Of a stretch of DNA of 64,000 nt, positions 19,116-28,312 are shown piece after piece. Every line of letters starts with the position of its first letter. The stretch's first letter is position 1. The DNA is from Moorena producens 3L (GTDB lineage: Bacteria > Cyanobacteriota > Cyanobacteriia > Cyanobacteriales > Coleofasciculaceae): NCBI RefSeq assembly GCF_000211815.1, contig NZ_GL890823.1:154369-218368 (forward strand), in the 5' to 3' direction. Position numbers and translations under genes: made by a program. The notes under the pieces are model-generated. The model saw only the letters and a program-made list of their open reading frames with translations, did no database searches and was not told where the DNA came from.

Positions 19116-20009
19116 CTACAGAGGTTGTCTCACTTTGTTGTGTTTGTAAGTATCTTCCCCAGCCACTAGAACAGTTGAATAGCGATCCAGCATAAACTTT
19201 TCCCCAAAGTGCTCAAAAGAATCCCAATCTGGATATACTCTCACATCTGTTGATACAAAGCGTGTTGACCAACCGTAACGTATCGATGATTCAGAGGTAT
19301 TTGGTTCAGAACCATGCATACAGCGAGAGGTAAACAGGAAAAATTGACCCGGTTCCATCTCCAAGTGTACCGCTTGGGATTCATCTGGTTCCCAATTTGG
19401 ATCGAGTTTCAGTTTATCGTAGTCATAGCCATAGAAACCTGATTTTTGGCCTTTGGTGAGTTTTTGGTTGATATTATCTGGCTCAAACTTAATGTTCCGA
19501 TGTTCGTCAAAGTACCAGGTAGTGTGAGTACCAGGCATGACTTTCATACAACCATTTTTTCGAGTGGCTTCACTGAAGGTTACCCAAGCAGTCAGTTCCC
19601 AAGGTCCATCGTGAGACTCAGTAGGAACCAGCTTCGACTCTCCCTCAAATTCTACGAAGCTTTCTGCTTGATGCCAGTCTGTACCTTCATCACCCGGATA
19701 TTTGGGAAACCACTCTGTTCGCCAGCACAGTACATTTGGACCCAAAATACTACTAACACGATCAACAACTTTTGGGTGAGAGATGATATCATTGAGAGCC
19801 TTGATATCAAGATGGCGATCATAGTTCATTTTGTTGTTTGGGAAAGGAGCCGTTTCCTTGTCCAACAGATCCATCTTGATACCATACCATAACTCAAGCA
19901 TCTCTTCTGGTGGGAAGAGAGTAAAAGGTCCAATATAGCCATTTTCCTGAAAGAATTGTTTTTCTTCCACAGAAAGATAGTATCTGGGTTCAGCAGTGAT
20001 AGTTTTCAT
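19116..20009 (-). CDS. Non-haem Fe(II)/2-oxoglutarate halogenase (BarB-like, second copy)
   Basis: A PhyH-superfamily enzyme of about 297 residues. The first metal motif is TDWHQAESF: His113-Gln-Ala115, so the carboxylate ligand of ordinary hydroxylases is replaced by Ala, which leaves room for chloride. The second His is in CMHGSEPN (about 232), and RYGWSTRF supplies the probable 2-oxoglutarate-binding Arg. Start: an ATG with GGGAGATAAGA just upstream at 20009, which also aligns with the neighbouring paralogue; a TTG extension to 20057 is unlikely. It is roughly 85 percent identical by eye to the gene immediately upstream. By homology with BarB1/BarB2, which chlorinate a leucine methyl on the carrier protein BarA, it should chlorinate an unactivated methyl group on the small PCP encoded at 21003-21290. 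Confidence 0.92.
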   Translation of the reverse strand: MKTITAEPRYYLSVEEKQFFQENGYIGPFTLFPPEEMLELWYGIKMDLLDKETAPFPNNKMNYDRHLDIKALNDIISHPKVVDRVSSILGPNVLCWRTEWFPKYPGDEGTDWHQAESFVEFEGESKLVPTESHDGPWELTAWVTFSEATRKNGCMKVMPGTHTTWYFDEHRNIKFEPDNINQKLTKGQKSGFYGYDYDKLKLDPNWEPDESQAVHLEMEPGQFFLFTSRCMHGSEPNTSESSIRYGWSTRFVSTDVRVYPDWDSFEHFGEKFMLDRYSTVLVAGEDTYKHNKVRQPL

Positions 20010-20068
20010 TCTTATCTCCCTTGTTTCTCTTGAAGTGGTCAAATACTTCTGCAACAAATCTACTCAGG

Positions 20069-20971
20069 TTACTGTCCCAAAGGTCGTCTAATTTTGTTGT
20101 GTTTGTAAGTATCTTCCCCTGCTACCAGAACAGTTGCATACCGTTCTAAAGGAAATACTTCTCCAAAGTGCTGAAAAGATTCCCAATCTGGATATACTCT
20201 CACGTCTGTGGGAACGAAGCGTGTTGACCAGCCGTAACGTATCGATGAGCCAGAGGTATTTGGTTCTGAGCCATGCATACATCTAGACGTAAACAGAATA
20301 AATTGACCCGGTTCCATTTCCAGGTGTACCGCTTGGGATTCATCAGGCTCCCAGTTAGGATCTAGTTTCAGTTTATAGTAGTCATAGCCATAGACCCCAG
20401 TCTTTTTACCCCCAGTGAGTTTTTGGTTGATCTTGTCTGGCTCAAACTCAATGTTACGATGCTCGTCAAAGTACCAGGTATTGTGAGTACCGGGCATTAC
20501 TTTCATACAGCCATTTTCTCGGGTGGCTTCACTAAATGCAACCCAAGCAGTCAGTTCCCAAGGTCCATCGTGAGACTCAGTAGGAACCAGCTTTGACTTG
20601 CCCTCAAACTCGACGAAGCTTTCTGCTTGATGCCAGTCTGTTCCTTCATCACCAGGATATTTGGGAAACCAAGCCGTTCTCCAACATAGTACATTTGAGC
20701 CCAAAAGACTGCTAACACGGTGAGCAATTTTTGGGTGAGAGATAATATCACTCAAAGCCTGGATATCCAGATGACGGTCATAGTTCATTTTACTGTTAGG
20801 GAAAGGTGCCGTTTCCCTGTCCAAAAGATCCATCCTGATTTCGTTCCACAACTCCAGGATCTCTTCAGGTTGAAATAGAGTAAAAGGTCCAATATAGCCA
20901 TTGTCTCGAAAGAATTGTTTTTCTTCCACAGAAAGATAATAACTGAGTTCAGCTTTTGCCCTAGTTTTCAT
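20069..20971 (-). CDS. Non-haem Fe(II)/2-oxoglutarate halogenase (BarB-like, first copy)
   Basis: A 300-residue paralogue of the next gene. It has the halogenase signature HxA at His114-Gln-Ala116 (TDWHQAESF), distal His233 in CMHGSEPN, and Arg residues 245 and 251 in RYGWSTRF. The family otherwise carries Asp or Glu at position 116 and hydroxylates. Tandem halogenases sharing the work of di- and trichlorination on one methyl group are known from barbamide. The gene lies 31 bp after the carrier-protein gene and 59 bp before the second copy, so the three are surely co-transcribed. Differences between the copies cluster in the N-terminal third and near the active-site loops, so they may prefer different chlorination states; that is inference. 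Confidence 0.92.
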   Translation of the reverse strand: MKTRAKAELSYYLSVEEKQFFRDNGYIGPFTLFQPEEILELWNEIRMDLLDRETAPFPNSKMNYDRHLDIQALSDIISHPKIAHRVSSLLGSNVLCWRTAWFPKYPGDEGTDWHQAESFVEFEGKSKLVPTESHDGPWELTAWVAFSEATRENGCMKVMPGTHNTWYFDEHRNIEFEPDKINQKLTGGKKTGVYGYDYYKLKLDPNWEPDESQAVHLEMEPGQFILFTSRCMHGSEPNTSGSSIRYGWSTRFVPTDVRVYPDWESFQHFGEVFPLERYATVLVAGEDTYKHNKIRRPLGQ

Positions 20972-21002
20972 CTACTTTTTTACTCACCGATAAAGTTAAC
21001 TG

Positions 21003-21290
21003 CTAATGTGTTTGCTCTCTGACCGCATCAATTTCTTTACTCAGTTCAGCAATTGTTGATTTGTGCTTATCAAAAAACCACCGAGCTTTGATGCTAACCC
21101 CCATCTTTTCTGTTACCTGATTAACCACTTCAACCAAATTTATTGAGTTCCCCCCGATATCCATAAAGCGATCTTCTATACTGATTGTCTCAACACTGAG
21201 AACGTCTTTCCATATTTCAGCAAGCTGCTTTTCTGTTTCTGTCTGGGGAACCACGACATCAGAAATGGGTAGTTCTGTTGAATTACTCAT
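21003..21290 (-). CDS. barA: Stand-alone peptidyl carrier protein (BarA-like)
   Basis: A 95-residue single carrier protein. The phosphopantetheine site is IGGNSIN, Ser near residue 49, within a typical EIWKDVLSVETISIEDRFMDIGGNS fold start. Charged tails flank the domain on both sides. It is the first gene of the operon, directly before two halogenases, as BarA is in the barbamide cluster. Role inferred: it holds the amino acid loaded by the free adenylation enzyme while the halogenases act, since this enzyme class works on carrier-bound amino acids. An AGGAT-like ribosome site precedes the ATG. Confidence 0.92.
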   Translation of the reverse strand: MSNSTELPISDVVVPQTETEKQLAEIWKDVLSVETISIEDRFMDIGGNSINLVEVVNQVTEKMGVSIKARWFFDKHKSTIAELSKEIDAVREQTH

Positions 21291-22050
21291 CTATTTATCC
21301 TGATTTATCTATCTATAAGAGATGTTAAAAGTGCTTGTCACATCTCTGGACTAACCTTTTTAAGTAAGGAAGAGTGTTAAGGGGAGTTTATACACTTTGC
21401 TTATTTATAGCGTTTATCGTGATTATGATGTACAGCGCAATTTCAGGATTATCCCCGTACAACCCCCTTAAATATTGGCTTTTGCCTTTTGCATCTTGCC
21501 TGAAAATGATAAGCTTTGTCCTCATGAATATGAGAATTGCTATATCCATTTTTCATGGTATCACAGAGCCAGCCAAAAATAACAAGATTATCTTATCAAA
21601 AAATATTATGAATATTTTTAATAGTATAGAAAAACATTATGAAAGCACCGAAAAAAAAACGTCGAGGGTTATTCAAGGTAAACGCATCTAAATTTGTATC
21701 AAAATTTACATTCAAAAAGTAAACAATAATACCAAAAATCTAGAATTACCCTGTAGACATCTCCAGGAATTGCAAAGCAGTTCTATCACTAGCTTTGAGA
21801 TGCTTGCGATCATTCACAAAAATGACAACTTTCAACGAAAAAATAATAGTTATTAAGCTTTGTTAATAATAAATAATTAACCTAAAAAATATAAACTAAA
21901 TATGTAAGCATTCAGCCGTCAGCCATTCGCGTTCGCGAAGCGTCGGCTTTGCCGAAAGCTTGGCCTATGGCCAAGGCCAAGGCTCACGCTGCTTGAGGTG
22001 GTTATTTTATTCAAAAGCACCTCAGAGCTGATTCGTAAACTCGCTGTAAT
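21291..22050. other. Upstream region of the biosynthetic operon
   Basis: About 760 bp, AT-rich, without a convincing gene. The promoter of the minus-strand operon must lie here if the first gene is the PCP gene, but no clear -35/-10 pair stands out. A plus-strand 105-residue frame at 21374-21691 starts with GTG, has no ribosome site and poor composition. The last 150 bp are dispersed-repeat sequence. Confidence 0.5.
21904..22000. repeat. Dispersed composite repeat of about 95 bp
   Basis: Runs from GTAAGCATTCAGCCGTCAGCC to GGCTCACGCTGCTTGAGGTG, with small hairpins such as GTCGGCTTTGCCGA and TTGGCCTATGGCCAA inside. The same composite occurs inverted at 49461-49543, with variant internal hairpins. 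Pieces recur at 30070-30175 and 48434-48492. Confidence 0.75.
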
Positions 22051-22101
22051 GAACCTATCCCACTAATATAATTTTAGTAATCCACATAAGCTGTTGCGCA
22101 T

Positions 22102-23235
22102 TTAAACTGTGATAACAGCATTGCCTTTGTTTTTTATTTTTCGTACCCATTTTATAATTAACCCTCCTTCATTTAAAAGATGATTTAACAAACATTCTAA
22201 TTCTTCAATTGATTTGAAAACTCGATTGGCAATATATTCTTTTGCTGAATGCCAAACCAATTCAATTAAGTTATAATCAGGACTATACTCGGGAAGATAT
22301 TCTAAATAAATATTCGGCATATCTTCTTCTATTTTATGAATATATTCGGCTTTTTTGTGAAAACTAGCATTGTCTAAAATAATGACGATTTTCGGTCCTT
22401 TCTTAGCAAAGTCTTCTAGTTGATTACCCGCTTCCATCCATTCATTTTCTAGCTCTTTATAAAAGGTTTTTAAAACTTCATAAAAAGTTTGACTATTGCT
22501 TTTTTTGAGGAAATCTACAAATCTTTTTTTATCTGAATATCGCAAAGCTCCCATCACATTAACTCTCCCTTGCCTTTCGGGCAAAGCCCGACGCTGCGCG
22601 AACGGTCTCCTCTAACTTTTTTTCGCTTTCCTCTTTTACACCAGTTTTTTCTTCTGATGACTCTCAAACTAAATCCGCTTTCATCCCAAAACCATACCTG
22701 AAGACGCTCTGGGCTTTCTTTTTCTATTTTTAAATACTCATCTAGTTTCTTTTTAAATGCTTCCCTTTTTTTAGGGTCTTTTTTAGAATCTAAGCTATAC
22801 TTTGACCAAAGGTAAACATATTTTTTCTTGACTAGTATCCTACGAACTTGAGACCCACTTAACTTGATGCCTGTTGTATCTTCTAAATGAACGGCTAATT
22901 TTTGAGCTGTCCATCGACCAAATTCATATCCTAATTCTTCGGGTTCTTTTTCGACTAATTCTAATAATACTTCTATATATTGTTTTGTTGCTTTTTGGTG
23001 ATTGCCTTTCATTCTTTTATCTTTAAGACTCTCTAAGTCATCTGGATCTCCGTGGACACACCAATAACAGACTGTGTTCTTTGAACAACCCAAAACTTCA
23101 GCAATTTCTAACTGTGTTTTTCCACTATTCAACAACAGCAAAATTAAAATACGTTCTCTAATATTTCCATTTTCTTCTATTTTTAAGGCTTTTTGAAGTA
23201 TTGTTTTTTGCTGTCAGATAATTTTTTGCTGGCAT
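22102..23235 (-). pseudogene. IS630-family transposase, broken by two frameshifts
   Basis: Reading from ATG at 23235 (MPAKNYLTA) the frame shifts within an A-run near 23210, continues through a helix-turn-helix region (TQLEIAEVLGCSKNTVCYWC) and the first catalytic block VWFWDESGFSLRV, then shifts again near 22600 before the rest of the DDE domain (VIILDNASFHKK and EYSPDYNLIELVW). The second shift is caused by about 29 bp of dispersed-repeat sequence inserted between the codons for GDR and QGRVNVMG. All catalytic acids are still encoded, so the decay is recent, but no full-length protein can be made without recoding. Confidence 0.88.
22573..22604. repeat. Short hairpin repeat inserted in the IS630 transposase
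   Basis: Contains GGGCAAAGCCCG and CTGCGCGAACG, the same words as in the dispersed repeats at 21925-21960 and 26382-26398. Removal of about 29 bp would restore the transposase frame. Confidence 0.7.
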
Positions 23236-23299
23236 ATTTCCTATTATTGGGTTATTTATTAATTTTTATTATATAGTTATTTTAAATAAGGAGGAGACA

Positions 23300-24144
23300 C
23301 TAAGAAGCACAATATTCACGAATTACTTCATCCAGAGAAGTGTCTATAGAAGTATACATTCTGGCTCTCTTTAAAGCACTAAAATCATGCTCTATATCAT
23401 TGAAATCTGGAGAGTATTTCGGCAAAAATAATACTTGATGACCGGCTGACTCTACTAATTCTCTAATTGCATTTTTTCTATGAATTGGTGCATTATCCAT
23501 AATTAATACTGAAGGAATTGTTAATGAGGCTAATAAATATTGGCTTAACCATCCTTCAAATACTTCTGCATTAAGACTACCACTAAACAAGGGGCTATTA
23601 AATCTTTTGATTTCTTCCTTCTTCCTGCTACTAAATTTTCTCTTTTTATTCGTTTTCCTGTTTGTTCACCATACAGTTTTTTCCCTTTTTTTGACCATCC
23701 ATAAAGGCATGACTGTATTTTGTCAAACCCCGACTCATCAATGAATACAAGGCTTTTAATTCCAGATATTTTTATTAATTCTCTTAATGCTCTTAAATAC
23801 TTTATTCTTTCTTTCCTATCTCTTTCCCGATAACGAAGTTCTTTTTTTTTACGAGTTATTTTCATTTTTTTGAGTGCGTATAATATTGCACTTGGGCGCA
23901 CTCCAAATTTTTTGGCTCTCTCTATTAATTTAGCATCTGGATTTTCTTTGACATCTTGTTATAAGGCTTTCCAATCTAGCTTTCTTTGACGACGTTCTAC
24001 TTTATTAGCCTTTAGTTCGGAACGATTCAACCACTTGTATATTGTCGCTCTTCCTATCCCAAATACTTTCGCTGCCTCTGTAATTTTTCCACCTTTTTCT
24101 ATATAGTTTATTACTTTTTTTCTGAAATCTAGACTGTATGGCAT
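23300..24144 (-). pseudogene. Second IS630-family transposase, stop codon and frameshift
   Basis: Starts at 24144 with a helix-turn-helix of the type MPYSLDFRKKVINYIEKGGK. An in-frame TAA follows DWKAL near 23959. The DDE half begins RPSAILYALKKMKI, includes LVFIDESGF, and shifts frame near 23585 before FSGSLNAEVFEGW, VLIMDNAPIH and PKYSPDFNDIEHDF. It is a different IS630 subgroup from the neighbour at 22102-23235. TAAGCTGTTCGGCATTTAAA, about 80 bp upstream of the start, is a probable terminal repeat. Confidence 0.87.
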
Positions 24145-24243
24145 TGCTGTCAGTTATTGAAAATATACCCTTTTCATTTTACCTCATCACCGTCTTATCC
24201 TTAATTGAAACAACTATACCAATTTAAATGCCGAACAGCTTAT

Positions 24244-25036
24244 GAATAGTCGCGCTTGGCAAGGAAAGCATCGAACACAACACAAGCCGCGTTCCCAACG
24301 AACCACCTTTCCGTCGGTACTTCCTTTGATACCAAGTGAATCTTCGTTAAAGTTGAAATCGTGGTGTATCATCTTTGATTGGTCTACCTCGATGCATCAA
24401 GGACTGATCAACTCTTTTAGGGAACTGGGGTCATTTACCTCTAATTCTTAGCAGTGAACGTTTCTCTAATGAGTCGTAACCCTTGTCAGCGGCTATTACT
24501 CGGAATCTTTTCAAGGGACGACCCCGTTTACCTGTAACAAAGCGCGATGCTATCTAGTAATGGTATCACCTGCTCCGGTTCACTCCCATTAGCTGGTGTG
24601 GTGCTGTAAGCCATGGGCATACCATTACCTTCTGTGACTGTGTGTATCAACACTCCTTTCCCTTTATATCCATAGGCTACTCCTTCACCTCCTCCCTTGC
24701 CAGGGGGAAAAAGAGCCATCTACGGCTCCATAATTCCAGTTAATCAACCCTCGATTTTGCGCGATCGCCAATACTCTACATTGTATTTTTTCGCTAAGTT
24801 CCGTTTTTTTGCCATCGTTTCAACCATCGATGTGCTGAACTTTTTGATGCCCACTGTTCCCCTCTGGGCACATCACACCAACGACATCCTGTAATTAATA
24901 CGTACAGCAGTGTGTTTAAAACGTAACGGAATGGTACATGGGGCATACCTCTACCTCGCTTTTGCGCTTCACACGGCAAAATCTTTTCAAACAGCTCCCA
25001 TTCTATGTCACTTAATCCTTCAAATCTTCCTGGCAT
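24244..25036 (-). pseudogene. IS5-family transposase, multiply frameshifted
   Basis: The N-terminal part from 25036 (MPGRFEGLSDIEWELFEKIL, followed by a YVLNTLLYVLITGCRWCDVP segment) is typical of IS5-group transposases with the DUF4096 N-domain. Frames then shift near 24797 (before AQNRGLINWNYGAVDGSF), near 24705 (before GVAYGYKGKGVLIHTVTEGN) and near 24540 (before RFRVIAADKGYDSLEKR). The C-terminus is lost at the inverted repeat at 24242. It lacks any intact reading frame. Confidence 0.85.
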
Positions 25037-25108
25037 TTATCTGTTCAAGTTTTTCTGATTACTTGATTTTCAGTCTATCAAGTTTTCGGACAATAGTGGG
25101 ATAGGTTC

Positions 25109-26181
25109 AAGGCAAATGCCGCCTTCCATAAATATTCAATTACATGGATAATATCGAGAACAATTGTTAAGTTAATCTGGTGTTTGCTCGCAAACTTCTT
25201 CAAAGCGCGATAATTGAGTTTTATTACCATCTACCAAAGCACAAAAGTGTTTTTGTTGAGTGCTTCGGCGGTGCAATACCTCGTCAAATGCTTCGCTAAT
25301 AACTACTTCTGGCTGTTTAATTAAGCTTGCCCAAACACGCTTGGATTGAGGCTTGGGTCTTTTGAGTTCTTTAATATCAAGCTCCTCCCCTTCCGGATTG
25401 ACAATTTGTTCAGGTGTGCGAACGAATGGGTCAATGGTATAAACCGAAGCTACTGTAGCCATTCGCTTCGAGTTTCGTTTTTCACCAAGGGTTAATCGTT
25501 TATTTAACTTCTTGCTCTTTGCCAGCGCCCTAATTCTTTTATGAGCACGTAAATCTTCCTTTAGCATCACTACACCAAGACCCTCAACAGTAATCACTAC
25601 TATTTCCCCTGTTTGTGGAGATTGCTCTATATGTGATTGTTGCTGGTGGTAAAATTGGTCAAAGTCACAGGCACTATTGAAGGCTAATTCTTCCACTTGA
25701 CGCTTACCAACTTTGGCTGCGGTTGTTTGGGAAATTATCTCTACTGTTTCACCAAACCCCGAACGGGCTACTTCTACTGCGACTCGCTCTGTCAGTCCGT
25801 GGGAATATTGGGATGGCGGTAGGTTTAATTCCGCATCCAATGGACTCAGGGAATTGAGCTTCCTTCCTCCATAACCAATTCGATTGACTCTTACGGTTCC
25901 AAATAAGGTGGTCAGTTTACGAGTCAACTTCTTCTTATGAGTTCTTCTGGCTTGGTCACTACCCAAACACTCACCTTCAATCTCGTCATCACTACGTCTA
26001 TCAAAATAACCGCGGCAGTTGCCGTCTTAATAGTTCGTACCCGTTCTCCAGTAATTTGTTCTCTAACTCCCCATGCTCGCGCACCGCAAACCCGATCTGA
26101 ACCCAACCACTCTACGATTTCTTCAAATAGCTCTCGTGCTGGTGAAAAGAAGATGTCTTCATTTGAGTACGATGCTTGCAT
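25109..26181 (-). pseudogene. ISKra4-family transposase, frameshifted and truncated
   Basis: The largest intact piece (25172-25966) contains TRKLTTLFGTVRVNRIGYG, the long central domain and HFCALVDGNKTQL, typical of ISKra4-type transposases. The N-terminal piece 25924-26181 is in another frame. After the stop at 25172 a further frame continues IVLDIIHVIEYLWKAAFA up to the inverted repeat at 25108, where the gene is cut off. Truncation at that point suggests that the neighbouring IS5-type element inserted into this gene. Confidence 0.82.
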
Positions 26182-26497
26182 ATCTCTGAATTTAACCCCG
26201 GTTTTCCACTTATGTACAAGAAACGTCCCTTAACGGTTTTTTTGACTCAAAGCCTTACTCTGACAAGCTTGTTAGTTTTCTTATTTTAAATAATACCGTA
26301 TTTCTAGAAGAGCCGCACCCAAATCATTTGTAAAATCAGCAAAATCGGTAATCGTTGCTGGGCAAGGGTTATAGGGATTTGGCGTTCGCGCAGCGTGGCC
26401 AATATATTTCACGAATCATTTAAGACTGCTATATGTGGAAAATACATTGTCAACAAGCACAATAAGGCCGAGTTTATTAAGAAATATTAGTAGTTTA
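26182..26497. other. AT-rich intergenic region with repeat fragment
   Basis: Contains a fragment of the dispersed hairpin family (GGCGTTCGCGCAGCGTGGCC near 26382). No gene is seen. Confidence 0.45.
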
Positions 26498-26525
26498 TTG
26501 ACAATATACATTGACCCTGTATAGG
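26498..26525 (+). promoter_or_regulatory. Possible sigma70-type promoter for the glycosyltransferase gene
   Basis: TTGACA at 26498-26503 and TATAGG at 26520-26525 are separated by 16 bp, about 130 bp before the chosen ATG. A second TTGACC lies between them. Sequence match only. Confidence 0.35.
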
Positions 26526-26653
26526 TAATTAGAGTGACAAAGTAAGTGTAGTCGATCGGTTTTAGCGGCTCCTAGGTCGCATGGCGTAGCGTGACCAAAG
26601 GTCAATCCCGGGTGCTAGTGGATAAACAGATCACAGAACATAGGGTATATAAT

Positions 26654-27946
26654 ATGAACCTTCGAGTATTGATTGCAGCGGAACATGCATCTGCAAAGTT
26701 TGGTGGTGAAGCAGCTCTTCCATTACATTACTATCGAATTTTGCGCCAACGAGGAATTCCTACTTGGTTAGTCGTACACGAACGCACTCGTGCAGAATTA
26801 GAGGCATTATTTCCCCAAGATCAACATATTGCTTATGTTCCTGACACCATTTGGCATCGTATGTTGTGGCAGTTAGGTAATCTGCTGCCTACCCGTTTAT
26901 CCTACTTTACCCTAGGGCTAGTTATGCGTCTTTTGACCCAGCTGACCCAGCGGCAAATCATTGGCCGTATTGTTAAGCAGGAGCAGATCAATATTATTCA
27001 TCAACCGATTCCAGTATCCCCTAAAGAGCCATCTATGCTGTTTGGAATGGGTGTACCGATCATTATTGGTCCTATGAATGGTGGTATGGACTATCCTCCA
27101 GGTTTTCATAAACTCCAAAAGAAAACTGTCAATTTAACCATATTTTTGGGACGGAAGTTTTTAAATATTATGAACCAATTGATACCTGGAAAGAAACAGG
27201 CAGCATTACTCATAGTGGCAAATGAGCGAACCCGAAAAGCACTACCTCAAGTCGCCTGCAAACAAGTAATTAAAATAGTAGAAAACGGTGTAAATTTATC
27301 TATATTTAAGCCTCTATTATCTGCGTCTAGCAACAGTGAAATAAAAACAGTAAATTATATTTTTATTGGTAGGCTTGTGGACTGGAAAGCCGTTGATATA
27401 TTGCTGATTTCTTTTAAACAGGCATCCCTAAAGTTTCCTATCAGCTTAACTATTATTGGTGATGGAACAGAGAGGGATAAATTAGAGAAACAAGCACAAG
27501 AACTCAAGATTTTATCCACAACTATCCACAATACTGGTAAAGTATTTTTTGCTGGTTGGCTTTCTCAGGAAAAGTGTTCAGAGCAATTACAGCAGTCTGA
27601 TGCGTTTGTTTTACCCAGTCTTTTAGAGTGTGGTGGGGCAGTGGTGCTTGAGGCAATGGCAAAGGGACTTCCAGTGATTGCCACTAATTGGGGAGGCCCA
27701 GCAGATTATCTCGATACTTCTTGTGGAATTCTTGTAGAACCCTCCTCTAGAGAGGAGTTTATTGATAGTCTTGCCAATGCAATGCTGACGCTGGCCCACT
27801 CACCCCAAAAACGCCTTGATATGGGAAGAATGGGCCAAAATAAAGTTATGCAACATTTTGATTGGGAAGTTAAGGTAGATCACATGATAAAGATCTATCA
27901 CAAGGTGATTGCTGACCACCTAGCCAGCTCCAAGATACAGTCCTGA
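26654..27946 (+). CDS. GT4-family glycosyltransferase
   Basis: About 430 residues from ATG at 26654 (MNLRVLIAAEHASAKFGGEA). A GTG 63 bp further upstream lies inside repeat DNA and is not preferred; AGGG lies 10 bases before the ATG. Two Rossmann-like halves are visible: an N-terminal acceptor half with the glycine-rich FGGEA, and a C-terminal nucleotide-sugar half with FIGRLVDWKAVDILL and the SLLECGGAVVLEAMAKGLPVIAT block, whose ECGG replaces the usual E-G-x-x-x-x-x-E context. It probably transfers a sugar from a nucleotide donor to a cell-surface glycan or lipid. It stands alone on the plus strand between IS debris and accessory genes, so its pathway is unknown. Confidence 0.85.
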   Translation: MNLRVLIAAEHASAKFGGEAALPLHYYRILRQRGIPTWLVVHERTRAELEALFPQDQHIAYVPDTIWHRMLWQLGNLLPTRLSYFTLGLVMRLLTQLTQRQIIGRIVKQEQINIIHQPIPVSPKEPSMLFGMGVPIIIGPMNGGMDYPPGFHKLQKKTVNLTIFLGRKFLNIMNQLIPGKKQAALLIVANERTRKALPQVACKQVIKIVENGVNLSIFKPLLSASSNSEIKTVNYIFIGRLVDWKAVDILLISFKQASLKFPISLTIIGDGTERDKLEKQAQELKILSTTIHNTGKVFFAGWLSQEKCSEQLQQSDAFVLPSLLECGGAVVLEAMAKGLPVIATNWGGPADYLDTSCGILVEPSSREEFIDSLANAMLTLAHSPQKRLDMGRMGQNKVMQHFDWEVKVDHMIKIYHKVIADHLASSKIQS

Positions 27947-28312
27947 CTACCTGACACAAGTAGTTCAAACCCAATCTGTCCTTGAATAAGATTAGCTAAA
28001 ATCTTCAAGAAGTGCCTCTTCTGCCTTGACCCTAACGAATAACGTCATAGGTGCATCGGATTTTTGTAATTCTTAAAAATCGGTATTATCTTGGAAAGAT
28101 GAGTAGTTTGCTCATCCCTATTACTGCTGGCTAATTTCGGCAGTAATTCAAATTATAGCAATTATCATAGCTATGAGGTACACTCGGGATTTTAGGGAAC
28201 AGGGAACAGCGGATCACCGGAACAGATAAGAGTTAATCTGGAATAGCGATGCGCTGCATCAATACAGGGAATCCACCTCAAATAATACTGTACCTCATGA
28301 ATGCGACAAACG
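27947..28312. other. Intergenic region, mostly non-coding
   Basis: Holds a short heptamer run (GGGAACAGGGAACAG near 28195-28209) and, near 28080-28130, a loose palindrome (GATGAGTAGTTTGCTCATC). No gene is seen. Confidence 0.4.

Larger units (their letters stand above)
22051..25108. mobile_element. Nested IS remnant bounded by a 15-bp perfect inverted repeat
   Basis: GAACCTATCCCACTA at 22051-22065 is repeated exactly in inverse at 25094-25108. The right copy sits about 58 bp before the IS5-type transposase start, as a terminal repeat would. The stretch also contains two IS630-type transposase remnants bounded by a second inverted pair (22086-22105 and 24223-24242, 20 bp with 2 mismatches). 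The simplest reading is an IS5-type element into which IS630-type DNA inserted, with later deletion. The exact order of events is inference. Confidence 0.55.

Noticed and set aside
21374..21691. Plus-strand 105-residue frame upstream of the cluster
   Set aside because: GTG start, no ribosome site, AT-driven composition and no recognisable motif apart from a hydrophobic patch.
26591..26653. Upstream GTG start for the glycosyltransferase
   Set aside because: The extra 21 residues come from repeat DNA; MNLRVLIAAEHAS is the normal family start.
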